Both the position numbers and the translations under genes were made by a program. Of a stretch of DNA of 64,000 nt, positions 8,868 through 18,058 are shown piece after piece. Every line of letters begins with the position of its first letter. Position 1 is the stretch's first letter. The stretch covers positions 620,001 to 684,000 of the forward strand of contig NZ_CP012543.1 in NCBI RefSeq assembly GCF_004803795.1, given 5' to 3'. Source of the stretch: Campylobacter rectus (GTDB lineage Bacteria > Campylobacterota > Campylobacteria > Campylobacterales > Campylobacteraceae). The notes beneath the pieces are model-generated. The model was not told the DNA's origin, searched no databases, and saw nothing but the letters and a program-made list of their open reading frames with translations.

Positions 8868-8897
8868 AAAGTCGGCGCCTTGCCGACTTTTTATTTT
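8868..8897 (+). terminator. Rho-independent terminator of dcuC
   Basis: Nine-base-pair stem AAAGTCGGC/GCCGACTTT with loop GCCTT, followed directly by T-rich sequence (ttatttttgg). It lies just after the dcuC stop. Confidence 0.85.
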
Positions 8898-9964
8898 TGG
8901 GCTACGCTTGCCGATTTGCTTTGCGATATGAGGCATAAACTGCCGGGATCGTTTGGTTTGTGCGGTTTTTATGTAAATTTAAGCCGTTTTTAACCGCACG
9001 GTTTTTCGCGACTTTGCAAATATTTCTCGGGTTTAATTTTAGACGGTTTTTGTTTTGCGATTTAAATTCGGCTCAATTAAACTTAATCGGATTTTTAGCT
9101 GCGACTTGCGTTGCTACTTACAAGACCTCTTATCAATTTTAGCACAATATGATAGAGCTCTTTTATACAAACACCACTTCGTGAGCGCTTCGCTTGTTTT
9201 TGCATCTTTACTGTTATTGTATCTAAACCCTACTTCGCTACGCTCGTTACTTTTCAAGAACATAGTTTTTATCGTAACTTGATACGCCTTTGTGTGAGAT
9301 TAAGTCAAAGAGAGTCTAAATTTTTATAGCGGAGCCAAATTTCGACGGCATAAATTTACGCGCGAATTATTTTAAAATTTGCGGATTAAATTTGATAAGG
9401 GCGGCAAATTTGACGCAATCCATACGGCAAATTTTTAAAAACAAGCGAATTATTTTAAAATTTGCGGATTAAATTTGATAAGGGCGGCAAATTTGACGCA
9501 ATCCATACGGCAAATTTTTAAAAACAAGTTAAATTTAAAACCTCGCTCTTGGCCGATTTTTCTTGCCGATTTTGCGGCGATCAAACTGCTGCCGAATTTA
9601 AAACCGGCCCGCTTAACTTTTCATATGTGCCCCATTATGCCGAAATTTTCGCATCGCAAAATTTTCAGGTTATTCTTTGACTGCCTTTATTTACGTAAAG
9701 CGAGCTTAAATTTGAACGAAATTTGTCGGCAGCAAGGCGGCGAATTCGGGCGTCGCCGCAAAAATCTAAAAGCCAAAACAGACAAGAAATTTATCCTCGG
9801 CAATCGCCTTTTAATTTACCGCGTTAAATTTTGCCGCACCGAGCTCAGCGCCTTCTTGCGATAAACTCTTCGTAGCGGTCGTAGGTTGGCTCGAGCTTCA
9901 TATCGCACGCTATTTTTCGGCCGCATTTTATCCTCTTTGACGCTTTGTTCTTGCGCGTATAGAT
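8898..9964. other. Gene-poor stretch
   Basis: Just over 1 kb with short open frames only, none with a plausible start plus conserved sequence. It contains the 83-bp tandem duplication listed separately and many AAATTT words. The right part (from about 9880) runs into the 3' end of a decayed Sel1-repeat gene on the minus strand; open plus-strand frames there are its shadow. Confidence 0.6.
9362..9528. repeat. 83-bp tandem duplication (two exact copies)
   Basis: The segment beginning GCGAATTATTTTAAAATTTG occurs at 9362-9444 and again, without a gap, at 9445-9527; the match extends one base further (g9528). The copies look identical over the whole unit. No gene is associated. An exact head-to-tail duplication points to a recent replication-slippage or unequal-crossover event, or to an assembly duplication. 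Confidence 0.9.
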
Positions 9965-10390
9965 TTAGCATCCGCCGCCGTTACCCGCACCGCACGCTTT
10001 GGCGTAAATTCGCAGGCTTTTGCGTAGTCTTGCTTGGCGCCGCGTCCGTTCGCGTAGGCAAAGCCTGGATTTTGGCAGCCCGCCTCATCACCCGCATCGC
10101 AGGCTTTGGCGTAAAGCCGGGCGGCTTTTTGCGGTTCTGCACTACGCCGTTTTCGGTGTCGTATAAAAGCCCAAATTTGAGCAGCCCGCAGCTACCGATT
10201 TGCAAGCCTTTGAGTAGAGCTCGGCCGCCTTTTGATAGTCCCGCGCGGCTCCTTCCCTGGTGCTATCGTACAAGACGCCAAGCTCGTAGCAGCTTGCGCC
10301 TCCGCCTTTGTCGCATTCCATTTGCGGCGCGTTTATATCGGCGTCGGCTAGTAAAACCTCAGCCGCGATTAGCGTAAATATCGTTTTCAT
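9965..10390 (-). pseudogene. Decayed Sel1-repeat (Hcp-like cysteine-rich) protein
   Basis: The frame opens at ATG 10390 with a plausible signal peptide (MKTIFTLIAAEVLLADA). It continues as a Sel1 repeat with the paired-cysteine pattern of Helicobacter/Campylobacter Hcp proteins (GGGASCYELGVLYDS, KAAELYSKACKS, AAGCSNLG). It breaks at about 10157, after NLG. The repeat then resumes in another frame (LLYDTENGVVQNRKK), shifts again (AARLYAKACDAGDEAGCQN, then GRGAKQDYAKAC), and finishes in a further frame as YAKACGAGNGGGC ending at the TAA 9965-9967. At least three frameshifts are needed to rebuild it, so it is dead. The intact paralogue is at 28081-28968. Confidence 0.85.
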
Positions 10391-10945
10391 TAAATTTGCC
10401 TTATTTGAAATTTATTTCTTATTTTTACGCAAAGCGAGCGTAAATTTGAGCGGTTTCGTCAAATTTGCGAGTCAAATCGCTTACGAGAGAAGGGCTAAAT
10501 TTGATGCGGATTTTAAGTAGCGTCATCAAGAGTCGGGTCTCGGGACATAAGATAAAAGGCGGCTAGAAGCTTCAGCGCGAGCGGAAATTTTGCAAGTTCG
10601 ACCCTTTGGTTTGGTTTAAGCGTGCAAAATTTGGTCTTTTTTCTTACGCGGCCTGCCGAGGCTAAAAGTAATCTTAAATTTTTTCAAATTCGACGTAAAA
10701 TTTAAGCCCGTAAAGATAGTCGCAAAAGGGGAGGTCGGTTTGCCTAGCAAGATAAATTTGCCGCCGCGATAACCCCTTTAGGCTCGCCGCGGAACACAAA
10801 ACGCTACGACTCTAAATTTTAAGCGCCGGGCCTTTTAGCGGGCAAGTAGATGAAACGCCGCCGCAAGTCCAAGCAAACCGAATAAAATTATCGCGGCTGT
10901 AACTTGCAAATTTGAGAGCGAATTCGCCCTCAAATTTGATCCGGT
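10391..10945. other. Gene-free stretch
   Basis: About 555 bp between the 5' end of the Sel1 pseudogene and the 3' end of pepT. I see only AAATTT-rich DNA and short shadow frames, and no RNA gene. Confidence 0.55.
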
Positions 10946-12181
10946 TTATTTCTCTGCTATGATTTTTACGATCTCGCAGACGACGTTGCTGGCCGCGCGT
11001 AGCGATTTTACCGGCAGGTACTCGTAGATGGAGTGAAAGTTGTGCGCGCCGGTAAAGAGATTCGGACACGGTACGCCCTTTTCCGAGATGACCGCGCCGT
11101 CGTAGCCGCCTCGCATCGGGATGACTTTGGGTTCTATGTTTAGGCGAGCGTAGGCCTGCTTTGCCGCGACGACGGGCAGGCTGTTTTCGCCGCCCTCGAG
11201 GTAGTTAAATACGTTTTTGTAGCGGTCTTTTAGGCTGATTTGAATTCTGTGCGCGCCGTAAATTTTAGCAAACGAGTCGGAAAGATCCTGTAAAAACGCC
11301 ATGCGCTGCGCGTATTTTGCCTCGTTAAATTCACGAACGTCGAGCTTTAGCACGGTCTTTGCGCTGTTGCCAGATAGCTCCTTCACCCAGTAGTAGCCCT
11401 CGACGCCGTCGGTGTATTCGGGTGCTTCGCCGCCCGGTAGCATTGAGATAAATTTGTGCGCGAGTAGCAATGAATTTACGAGCTTGCCCTTGGCGTTCAT
11501 CGGGTGCGCGGACTGCCCGATGAAGGTCACGACCGCGTCGCCGGCATTCCAGTTTTGATAAATCAGCTCGCCTATGCCGCAACAATCAAGACAGTAGGCA
11601 AAGTCGGCCTTGATCTCTGAGATATCAAGCGCCTTGGCCCCGCGCAGGCCTTGCTCCTCGTCGGGCAAAAAGCCAAACGTCACGTCGCCGTGCTCTATTT
11701 GCGGGTTTTGTATGAAAAACTGCGCGGCATTTACGATGGCGGCGATCGCTGCCTTGTCATCCGCGCCTAGCAAGCTGGTGCCGTCCGTTACGATGAGATC
11801 GTCTCCGACGTAGTTAGCAAGCTCGGGAAATTCGCTAAGTTTGAGCGTTATGCCTAGCTCTTTGTTTAGCGTGACGTCGCCGCCTTCGTAGCGCACGATT
11901 TGCGCTTTCGTGTCGTTTTTTTGCTCCGCGCTCGTATCAAGGTGCGCAAAAAATGCCACGGAGGGCAGCTTTTTAGCGGAATTTGACGGTAAAACGGCCG
12001 TAGTTATGGTGTTTTCTCGCCTTTTTATATTTTGCAGGCCGAGCTCCTTTAACTCGCTTTCTATCAGCTTTGCCAGATCGTGCTCGGTAGGGTTTGAAGG
12101 CATGATGCCCGCCGCGCCCGCTTCGCGGTTCGTCGTAGTGTTGATCTTCGTGTAGCGCAAAAATCTCTCGACTATGTCCAT
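10946..12181 (-). CDS. pepT: Peptidase T (tripeptide aminopeptidase)
   Basis: A 411-residue M20-family zinc peptidase that removes the N-terminal residue from tripeptides. Metal-binding landmarks are present in order: FFAHLDTS (first His/Asp), GTSLLGADDKAAIAA (bridging Asp), FLPDEEQGLRGA (catalytic and metal Glu pair), DCCGIGE, and near the C-terminus FTGAHNFHSIYEYLPV (last His). IPMRGGYDGAVISEKGVPCPN is typical of PepT. It is cytoplasmic and the length is normal. The ATG at 12181 follows a GGAGCGAAC-like site. It is monocistronic, divergent from the gene at 12318. Confidence 0.93.
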   Translation of the reverse strand: MDIVERFLRYTKINTTTNREAGAAGIMPSNPTEHDLAKLIESELKELGLQNIKRRENTITTAVLPSNSAKKLPSVAFFAHLDTSAEQKNDTKAQIVRYEGGDVTLNKELGITLKLSEFPELANYVGDDLIVTDGTSLLGADDKAAIAAIVNAAQFFIQNPQIEHGDVTFGFLPDEEQGLRGAKALDISEIKADFAYCLDCCGIGELIYQNWNAGDAVVTFIGQSAHPMNAKGKLVNSLLLAHKFISMLPGGEAPEYTDGVEGYYWVKELSGNSAKTVLKLDVREFNEAKYAQRMAFLQDLSDSFAKIYGAHRIQISLKDRYKNVFNYLEGGENSLPVVAAKQAYARLNIEPKVIPMRGGYDGAVISEKGVPCPNLFTGAHNFHSIYEYLPVKSLRAASNVVCEIVKIIAEK

Positions 12182-12284
12182 GTTCGCTCCTAAATTTGAG
12201 ATAAAATTTATGAAATTATACTATCTTTTAATTAAGCTTAAAATAAAAGTTTAATATTTTTTAGAAAGTTTAAAATTTAAACGG

Positions 12285-12290
12285 TATAAT
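12285..12290 (+). promoter_or_regulatory. -10 element (TATAAT) of the DUF6882-like gene
   Basis: A perfect TATAAT lies 28 bp upstream of the ATG at 12318, with an AAAGGAGC ribosome site between. The upstream tract is T- and A-rich, as in Campylobacter sigma-70 promoters. Confidence 0.6.
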
Positions 12291-12317
12291 TCTCAAACTA
12301 AATTTAAAGGAGCAAAA

Positions 12318-13028
12318 ATGCGAAATTTACGCTACGTAAGCGATTTTTCAGACTTTCATCAGGTGTTTTCGGCGACGCTGGGCAAGATGGCGATCGTGCA
12401 AAACAGATTTGCGGATATCGTCGGCAACCTCGACTGGAACGTGGATTTTGAGCGATGCGAGATAGCTTTCGGCGATCAAATTTATAAGATCCGGTTTATC
12501 GGCAGCGAGTCAAACGTGAGCGGCACGTGGCTGTGGGGACACGCGAACGTAAATAACTTCGGCGAGGAGGCGACGCGGTTTTCGGCGGAGGTGTTGCGCG
12601 CAGGGCTGGAGTGGGGCTTGCAGGCTTTTAGCGAACCGAGCTTTGAGCTAGATGAAACCTTTAACGGACATACGCTATCTATCGCCGCGTGCGGAGCGGT
12701 GGGCGAAAATTTATGCTACTACGGTTGCAGGCACGATAACGGCTGCGCATTTGTGGCGATCACCGATGCGCCGACCTCTCTTTTTGAGTCTCTTGGCGCG
12801 CACGAGTTTGTTAAAATCGCAAGCGGCTGCATACAAAATCACGACGTCGATCATAAAATTTTCATCAAAAGCTTTTTGGAATTTAACGGAGTCAAATTTG
12901 ATGAAAAGATCGAAAAGGGCGGATTTTTTAAGAAAGGCAAAGACGAGATCGTAGCTAAATTCGAAAAAGAGCTTTTGATCAAATTTGACGATAAGGGCAG
13001 GATAGCCGGGTTTAAATACGAATTTTAG
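12318..13028 (+). CDS. DUF6882-like protein of unknown function
   Basis: This 236-residue soluble protein carries the segment VSGTWLWGHANVNNFGEEA in its first third. It resembles DUF6882 proteins, whose hallmark is a GTWLW.W.N motif. The preceding ERCEIAFGDQIYKIRFIGSES is the matching beta-rich part. The C-terminal 60 residues are charged and Lys-rich. There is no signal peptide or membrane segment. It has its own -10 element and ribosome site (AAAGGAGC) and no operon partner. Nothing in the context indicates a function. The family name is from memory of the motif, so treat it as provisional; that the gene is real is supported by the clear start signals. Confidence 0.7.
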   Translation: MRNLRYVSDFSDFHQVFSATLGKMAIVQNRFADIVGNLDWNVDFERCEIAFGDQIYKIRFIGSESNVSGTWLWGHANVNNFGEEATRFSAEVLRAGLEWGLQAFSEPSFELDETFNGHTLSIAACGAVGENLCYYGCRHDNGCAFVAITDAPTSLFESLGAHEFVKIASGCIQNHDVDHKIFIKSFLEFNGVKFDEKIEKGGFFKKGKDEIVAKFEKELLIKFDDKGRIAGFKYEF

Positions 13029-13744
13029 TTTTGATCGGTCAATCGGCGTGGCGATTTTATCGTATGACTTTGGCTTGTTTGGCGGCGCGGCTTGGTTTTT
13101 GTGCGAATTTGCGAGTTTAAATTTTGTTTTTTGCGTTTTTAAATTTGAAAATCCGATAAGCGTAAAGATCCAGGCTTTGATGATGCGTCCGCCGAGCTTG
13201 GCGCGTAAAATTCGCGTTTTGACGGCGCTTACGGCAACCGGCTTTTGACGCCTTGACGGCTTTTGCGGCACGGAGGCTTGATTTACCGATTTTACGTATC
13301 AGCAACCGGCACGGTTCGTTAAATTTATTATGGTTTTATGCAGTCGAATTTAAGATTTCGGCTGTGAGTAAAATTTGCGGCGCTTTTAAAATCTACGACA
13401 CAGGCCAAGCGGACGAATTCGGTAAATTTAGATCGCGACTCGCCCGCTCAAAATCGCAAGTTGCAGTCTTAAAACCGCGAAAGATTGCGGCAAATATGCG
13501 AGCGGACTTATTAAATTCAGCTTTTGCGCGCGGCTTGATTTACGCGTCGCTTGCGTTTTTGCGCACCGAATTTGCCGTATAATGGGATAAAAATCATATT
13601 TTTGTAAGATTCGTGCGTCAAATTTAACGCTTAAGGACCCGGTCGAGCCGTAAAATTCGCTAAAAAGCGCAAATTTGACTCGTAAATTTTAAACAAGCAC
13701 CGTATCCGCAAACGGCTCGCCCGTCGTAAATTTAACGTCCTTAC
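13029..13744. other. Gene-poor stretch
   Basis: About 715 bp between the DUF6882-like gene and the 3' end of a second Sel1 pseudogene. Several open frames exist on both strands, but none has a ribosome site with recognisable protein sequence. AAATTT words are frequent. Confidence 0.55.
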
Positions 13745-14230
13745 TTATTCGTCGCAGCCTGGCGCAAACCCGTATCGCGGGTTTTGTAGGAGTAGTTTGC
13801 GGCTGTTTTTTATCTTGATCTCGTATTTGCTTTCTTCGTATGAAACGATTATTAAAGCGGCCGATTTTTTGCGCCTTTGTTGCAGGCCTTAAAGTATAGC
13901 TTTTGCGTCTTTTTTGTATAAACTCCCAAGATTTGAGTAGCCAAAGCCGTTTTCGGAGCTGCATACCTTTAGGTATGATTTTTTGGCTGTTTTGATATTT
14001 TCCGCACTTTCGTGTATGGTTCCCGGATTTAAGCAGCCGACCGCGTTTTCATATCGCAGGCCTTAAGATACGGCTCGGCGGCTTGTTTTTACGCCTTTGG
14101 CGTAATGATACGCGTATCCCGGGTCTGTGCGGTTTGCGGCATTGTCGCTTTGGCAGTCTTTTGCGGCATGATTACGTTTGCTTGCCACTAAGATCGCCGC
14201 GTCTATGAGCGCAAAAGCCGCTTTTTTAAT
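13745..14230 (-). pseudogene. Second decayed Sel1-repeat protein
   Basis: Reading leftwards from 14230, the sequence begins with codon ATT where a start would be expected (a GGAG-type site lies upstream), then KKAAFALIDAAILVAS, which looks like a signal peptide. Sel1-like pieces follow in shifting frames: YAYHYAKGVK, GCLNPGTIHESAENIKTAKK, SYLKVCSSENGFGYSNLGSLYKKDAK, and a last piece ending GFAPGCDE at the TAA 13745-13747. Internal stops interrupt it (for example at 'LRRAVS*GLRYEN' and after KAIL). The start codon is lost and several frames are broken, so the gene is dead. With the pseudogene at 9965 and the live gene at 28081 it makes three Sel1 loci in this window. Confidence 0.75.
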
Positions 14231-14324
14231 TACTCCGATGTAAATTTATTTGATTTTTGCGAATGATCAGGCGACGAATTTGCTAAACTCGCCGCCCTTG
14301 TAGTTAAATTTTACGTATATAAAT

Positions 14325-15695
14325 TTACGAATGAAAATGAAACTCGTCCGGGTGATCAAGCGCATAGCGGAATTTCTCCATATCCACTTTTTTATCCCAG
14401 ATCGAGATGACTAGGCAGCCTACGGCGTTGCCGCAGAGGTTTCCGACCGCGCGCATCTCGGACATAAATTTATCCACGCCAAGCAGCACCGCAACGGTGA
14501 CTACCGGGATACCGGCGCTTGGAAGCGCGGCCAAAGTACCCGCAAGTATGATAAATCCCGAGCCCGTGACGCCCACCGCGCCCTTGCTCGTTACCATCAA
14601 AATGATAAGGATTTGTATCAGATGCTCTATGCTTAACGGGATACCGAAAGCTTGGGCTAGGAAGATGACGCTAAGCGAGAGGTAGATATTTGTGCAGTCA
14701 AGGTTAAATGAATATCCCGTCGGTATGATGAGCCCGACTGCGCCCCTGTGGATGCCTGCGGCTTCGAGCTTTTGCATAAGCGGGGCTAGCGCGGTCTCCG
14801 AGGAGCTCGTCGCAAATACGACCAAAACCTCTTTTGCGATGAAGCGCATAAATTTAAAGATATTGACCTTAGCAAAATAACAAATCGTGCCCAAAACCAC
14901 AAAAATAAAAAATAAGCTCGCAAACGCCATAATGAAAAGCAGCTCAAGCATACCTAAAAGCGAGTTGATGCCGAATTTACCGATCAAAAACGCCATCGCG
15001 GAAAATGCCGCGACGGGGCTAAATAGCATCAAAATCGTAAGCAGCTTTAGCACCCAGTGTTGAACGATTTCAAGCGGTTTTAGGATTTTCTTTTTATGAT
15101 CGTGCTTTAAAAACGAAATCGCGACGGCCGTCACGATCGCCATAAATAGCACCTGAAGCGTGTTTGATTTGATAAACGGATCAAGCAGATGCACATAAGG
15201 GAAAATGCCGTCAACCGGTACCGCGCCGCGCAAAATATGAAGCGTATGCGCTAAAACTCCACTATTTGCGTCTATATTTGAGGCTTGGCTCGTAAATTTT
15301 TCTACGCTAGAGGCGTCAAGCTGCGTGTAGTCAAGGTGCATATCGTGGCCGGGCTTTAGCGTCTCGCCAAAGATTATGCCCACGGCAAGCGCCAAGGTGC
15401 TAACGACTTCGAAATAAATAAAGCCCTTAAGTCCGATGGTGCCCAGATCTTTCATACTCTCAAGTCCGATGATACCCGAGACTATCGTGAGAAAGATAAT
15501 CGGTCCGATGAGCGCCTTTAAGGCTTTGATAAAGTAGTCGATACCGGGCTTGCTAGCAATGCCGAGATTTGGAAAGAGCATGCCTACGGCGACGCCTGCG
15601 ACGATGCCCAAAACCACCCAAAACGCGAGGCTGGTAAGCATTCTAACGAGAAAAGGTTTTTGCGGTTTTACCGCGTTTGAAACGCTTGGATTCAA
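14325..15695 (-). CDS. dctA: C4-dicarboxylate:cation symporter, DctA-type (DAACS family)
   Basis: A 456-residue membrane protein of the dicarboxylate/amino-acid:cation symporter family. Family marks are FIKALKALIGPIIFLTIVSGI and GLESMKDLGTIGLKGFIYFE in the N-terminal half. The reentrant-loop serine-rich motif VFATSSSETALAP comes next, then the helical GYSFNLDCTNIYLSLSVIFLAQ and the C-terminal VAVLLGVDKFMSEMRAVGNLCGNAVG. The periplasmic loop LDYTQLDASSVEKF resembles DctA rather than GltP. It should take up succinate, fumarate, malate or aspartate. Its ATG at 15695 follows a GGATG-type site. It stands alone. A glutamate/aspartate carrier is the main alternative. Confidence 0.85.
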   Translation of the reverse strand: MNPSVSNAVKPQKPFLVRMLTSLAFWVVLGIVAGVAVGMLFPNLGIASKPGIDYFIKALKALIGPIIFLTIVSGIIGLESMKDLGTIGLKGFIYFEVVSTLALAVGIIFGETLKPGHDMHLDYTQLDASSVEKFTSQASNIDANSGVLAHTLHILRGAVPVDGIFPYVHLLDPFIKSNTLQVLFMAIVTAVAISFLKHDHKKKILKPLEIVQHWVLKLLTILMLFSPVAAFSAMAFLIGKFGINSLLGMLELLFIMAFASLFFIFVVLGTICYFAKVNIFKFMRFIAKEVLVVFATSSSETALAPLMQKLEAAGIHRGAVGLIIPTGYSFNLDCTNIYLSLSVIFLAQAFGIPLSIEHLIQILIILMVTSKGAVGVTGSGFIILAGTLAALPSAGIPVVTVAVLLGVDKFMSEMRAVGNLCGNAVGCLVISIWDKKVDMEKFRYALDHPDEFHFHS

Positions 15696-15804
15696 GAAAC
15701 ATCCTTTAAAATTTATTAAAAAGCGATTTTAACAAAAAATATTAGAGAAAAGAGTAAAACTACGGCGGCCCTCGTCAAATTTCAAGCCGCCGCGCAGGCT
15801 TTGC

Positions 15805-16299
15805 TTACAGACTCTCTAAAATTTCGACCGAGTTTATCTTGTCGCCTTGCCTGACGCTATCTAGCGTCTTTAAGCTCTGCTCGTCCGTGATCTGTCCAAA
15901 CACCGTATGCACGCCGTCAAGGTGCGGTTGCGCGCTGTGACAGACGAAAAACTGGCTACCGCCCGTATCGCGACCCGCGTGCGCCATAGATAGCGCTCCG
16001 CGTTTGTGCTTGTGCTTTTGACCTACGCACTCGCATTTTATGCGCCAGCCGGGACCTCCGGTGCCCGTGCCGTCCGGGCAGCCGCCCTGGATCACGAAAT
16101 TGGGGATCACGCGGTGGAAATTTAGCCCGTCGTAAAAGCCGCTTTTGGCTAGTCTGGCGAAATTGATCACCGTTTGCGGAGCTTCGTCGCCGTAGAGCTC
16201 AAGCTTCATATCGCCTTTTTCGGTGCGGATAACGGCAAATTTGAGCTTGGCAAGCTCGGCCTCGTCGATGTCGTAGATTTTTAGTTCGTCGTTTTTCAT
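15805..16299 (-). CDS. Peptidyl-prolyl cis-trans isomerase, cyclophilin type
   Basis: I start this at the ATG 16299 ([12 protein letters not shown]), which has an AAGGAA ribosome site. The longer open frame to 16380 adds 27 basic residues without similarity. The 164-residue protein has the cyclophilin core: [41 protein letters not shown] (catalytic Arg and Phe), [25 protein letters not shown] and a C-terminal DKINSVEIL. No signal peptide is present in the chosen form, so it is a cytoplasmic PpiB-like enzyme that speeds proline isomerisation during folding. It is monocistronic. Confidence 0.92.
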   Translation of the reverse strand: MKNDELKIYDIDEAELAKLKFAVIRTEKGDMKLELYGDEAPQTVINFARLAKSGFYDGLNFHRVIPNFVIQGGCPDGTGTGGPGWRIKCECVGQKHKHKRGALSMAHAGRDTGGSQFFVCHSAQPHLDGVHTVFGQITDEQSLKTLDSVRQGDKINSVEILESL

Positions 16300-16478
16300 T
16301 TTATTCCTTAAATTTATATTTTGCGCTTTTTCGGTATCGCGCCGTGCGGCGAATTTCTTTAAATTTAGCCTAAATTTCACGGGTTCGCACCTCTTAAAAA
16401 CGAGTGCGAATCAAATTTAAGCCAAATAGCCGCGCCGCTAAATTTGACTCGCGCAAGAGAGCATACGGGCTGCCGAAT

Positions 16479-17186
16479 CTATTCTATATTTGTATAAACC
16501 GCTTGCACGTCGTCGTCGTCTTCGAGCTTATCGAGTAGCTTTTCTACCTCGCTCATTTGCTCTTCGTTTAGGCTCACGGGCGAATTTGCGATGTATTGCA
16601 GGCTGGCTTTTTTAGCCTCTAGACCCAGTTTTTCGATACCTTCGCTTAGCGTGCCGAAGCTCGCGTAATCTCCGTAGATATAAAGCACGCCGTCTTCTTC
16701 CTCGATCTCGGTTAGACCGAAGTCGATGAGCTCTAGCTCGATCTCGTCAAGCTCCTTTGCGGGCATCTCAAGCTCGAAAACGCTCTTTCTGGCGAACATA
16801 AAATTTAAGCTTCCGCTAGGCAAAATTTCGCCGCCGTTTTTGCTAAATATCGCCTTGACGTTTGCGACCGTGCGAGTCGGGTTGTCGGTAGCGCACTCGA
16901 CGATGATCTGCACGCCGTGAGCGCCCTTGCCGTCGTAAAAGATAGTCTTGATATCCGCGCTATCCTTGCCGCTGGCGCGTTTTATCGCCGCGTCAATGTT
17001 ATCTTTTGGCATATTTTGCGCCTTGGCCGCTGCTATCGCGGCGCGAAGCTTCGGGTTCATATCGGGCTCTGTGCCGCCCTCTTTAGCCGCCACGGTTATG
17101 GCTTTGGCGAGTTTTGGAAAAACCTTGCTCATCTTGTCCCAGCGCGCTTCCTTCGCGGCGCGCCTATATTCAAACGCTCGTCCCAT
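16479..17186 (-). CDS. YebC/PmpR-family protein (TACO1-like)
   Basis: A 235-residue protein with the highly conserved start [21 protein letters not shown], typical of the YebC/PmpR family. [15 protein letters not shown] and [30 protein letters not shown] follow, then a C-terminal domain ending in [12 protein letters not shown]. The family is described as DNA-binding transcription regulators, and also as ribosome-associated factors that help translation of polyproline stretches; both roles appear in the literature. It is cytoplasmic, full length and monocistronic, divergent from the copper operon with 117 bp between starts. Confidence 0.93.
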   Translation of the reverse strand: MGRAFEYRRAAKEARWDKMSKVFPKLAKAITVAAKEGGTEPDMNPKLRAAIAAAKAQNMPKDNIDAAIKRASGKDSADIKTIFYDGKGAHGVQIIVECATDNPTRTVANVKAIFSKNGGEILPSGSLNFMFARKSVFELEMPAKELDEIELELIDFGLTEIEEEDGVLYIYGDYASFGTLSEGIEKLGLEAKKASLQYIANSPVSLNEEQMSEVEKLLDKLEDDDDVQAVYTNIE

Positions 17187-17291
17187 TTTGTTCCTTTAAA
17201 ATTTTTTCGCAATTATATCTAAAAAAATTTTGCATTTTTTTTAAAAACGCGAGGTTTTGAGCGTATTAGCAAAAAATTTAGCTTTAAGTCC

Positions 17292-17297
17292 TATAAT
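17292..17297 (+). promoter_or_regulatory. -10 element (TATAAT) of the GNAT-copZ-copA operon
   Basis: A perfect TATAAT ends 6 bp before the ATG at 17304, so the predicted transcription start is at or next to the A of the ATG. No ribosome site fits between. The first gene would then be translated from a leaderless mRNA, unless the true start is further in. Confidence 0.6.
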
Positions 17298-17303
17298 CCG
17301 CGT

Positions 17304-17858
17304 ATGATTTTAAATGCCCGAAAAGACGATGCAACGCGTTGTATAGAGTTGTTAAATTTAGCTATGGAGGACATCGCTTTTACGCTTAGCGGCGTGAGCG
17401 ACCCCGTTAAGAGCGATGAAATTTTGCATAAATTTTTTAGAAGCGAGATAAACCGCCTCAGCTACAACAATGTTTTTGTTTTCAAATTTGACGGCGAGAT
17501 CGCGGGTGCGATTTGCGCTTACGACGGAGGCGAGACCCGGATGCTGGATGAGCCCATCAGGTCGCATTTGCAAACGCTCGGTTTAAGCGAATTTCCGCAG
17601 ACGGAGTGCTTTGCGGACGAGCTATATATCGATAGTCTTGCCGTGGACGAGAGATTTCGCGGACGAGGCATCGCAAAAGAGCTGATCAAATTTATCTTTA
17701 CTCTAGCCTCCAAGCGAAATATCAAGAAAGTAGCCCTCATCGTCGATGAAAAAAAGCCTAAAACAATGGCTTTTTACGAGCGTTTGGGCTTTGAGACCGA
17801 CTGCGAAATGATCATAAATTCTCACAAATACTACCATATGATAAAGGAGATAAAATGA
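17304..17858 (+). CDS. GNAT-family acetyltransferase, first gene of the copper operon
   Basis: This 184-residue protein has a clear GNAT core: DELYIDSLAVDERFRGRGIAKELIKFI holds strand 4 and the acyl-CoA loop (RGRGIA). VALIVDEKKPKTMAFYERLGFE is the C-terminal strand and Leu-Gly-Phe region. Its last codon overlaps copZ by 4 bp (ATGA), so it is co-translated with the copper genes, though an acetyltransferase has no obvious role in copper export. The annotated ATG has no ribosome site and sits at the predicted transcription start. The next in-frame Met (residue 21) would remove the N-terminal helix. The substrate is unknown. Confidence 0.82.
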   Translation: MILNARKDDATRCIELLNLAMEDIAFTLSGVSDPVKSDEILHKFFRSEINRLSYNNVFVFKFDGEIAGAICAYDGGETRMLDEPIRSHLQTLGLSEFPQTECFADELYIDSLAVDERFRGRGIAKELIKFIFTLASKRNIKKVALIVDEKKPKTMAFYERLGFETDCEMIINSHKYYHMIKEIK

Positions 17859-18058
17859 CTAAATTTAAGGTTGCTAATATCCACTGCGAAAACTGTGCAA
17901 ATACCATAAAAAACGCTCTTGAGGGTGATTACGGCGAGATAAAGGTAGATCTTGGCGTAGAACCAAGGGTCGTGAGCGTAAATTTAGACGGTAAAGACGA
18001 GGCGAAATTTAAAGAGGAGCTGGATGATTTGGGCTTTAGCGTCATAGAGAAAATTTGA
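17855..18058 (+). CDS. copZ: CopZ-like copper chaperone (HMA domain)
   Basis: A 67-residue single heavy-metal-associated domain. The metal motif is IHCENCANTI near residue 10, with the two Cys of CxxC; the variant MxCxxC of most copies reads IHCENC here. The compact ferredoxin-like fold is suggested by the length and by KVDLGVEPRVVSVNLDG. It should carry Cu(I) in the cytoplasm to the exporter CopA, whose gene follows directly: the copZ TGA at 18056-18058 shares bases with the copA ATG. A ribosome site (AAAGGAGA) lies upstream within the GNAT gene. Confidence 0.9.
   Translation: MTKFKVANIHCENCANTIKNALEGDYGEIKVDLGVEPRVVSVNLDGKDEAKFKEELDDLGFSVIEKI

Noticed and set aside
9230-9250. Dispersed repeat shared with 55390-55405 (16 identical bases in inverted orientation)
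   Set aside because: One 16-base match between two points on either strand of a 64-kb sequence is expected by chance, and nothing else in the flanks matches.
9886-10377. Plus-strand 163-residue ORF
   Set aside because: It is the antisense shadow of a decayed Sel1-repeat gene on the minus strand, which reads as recognisable protein.
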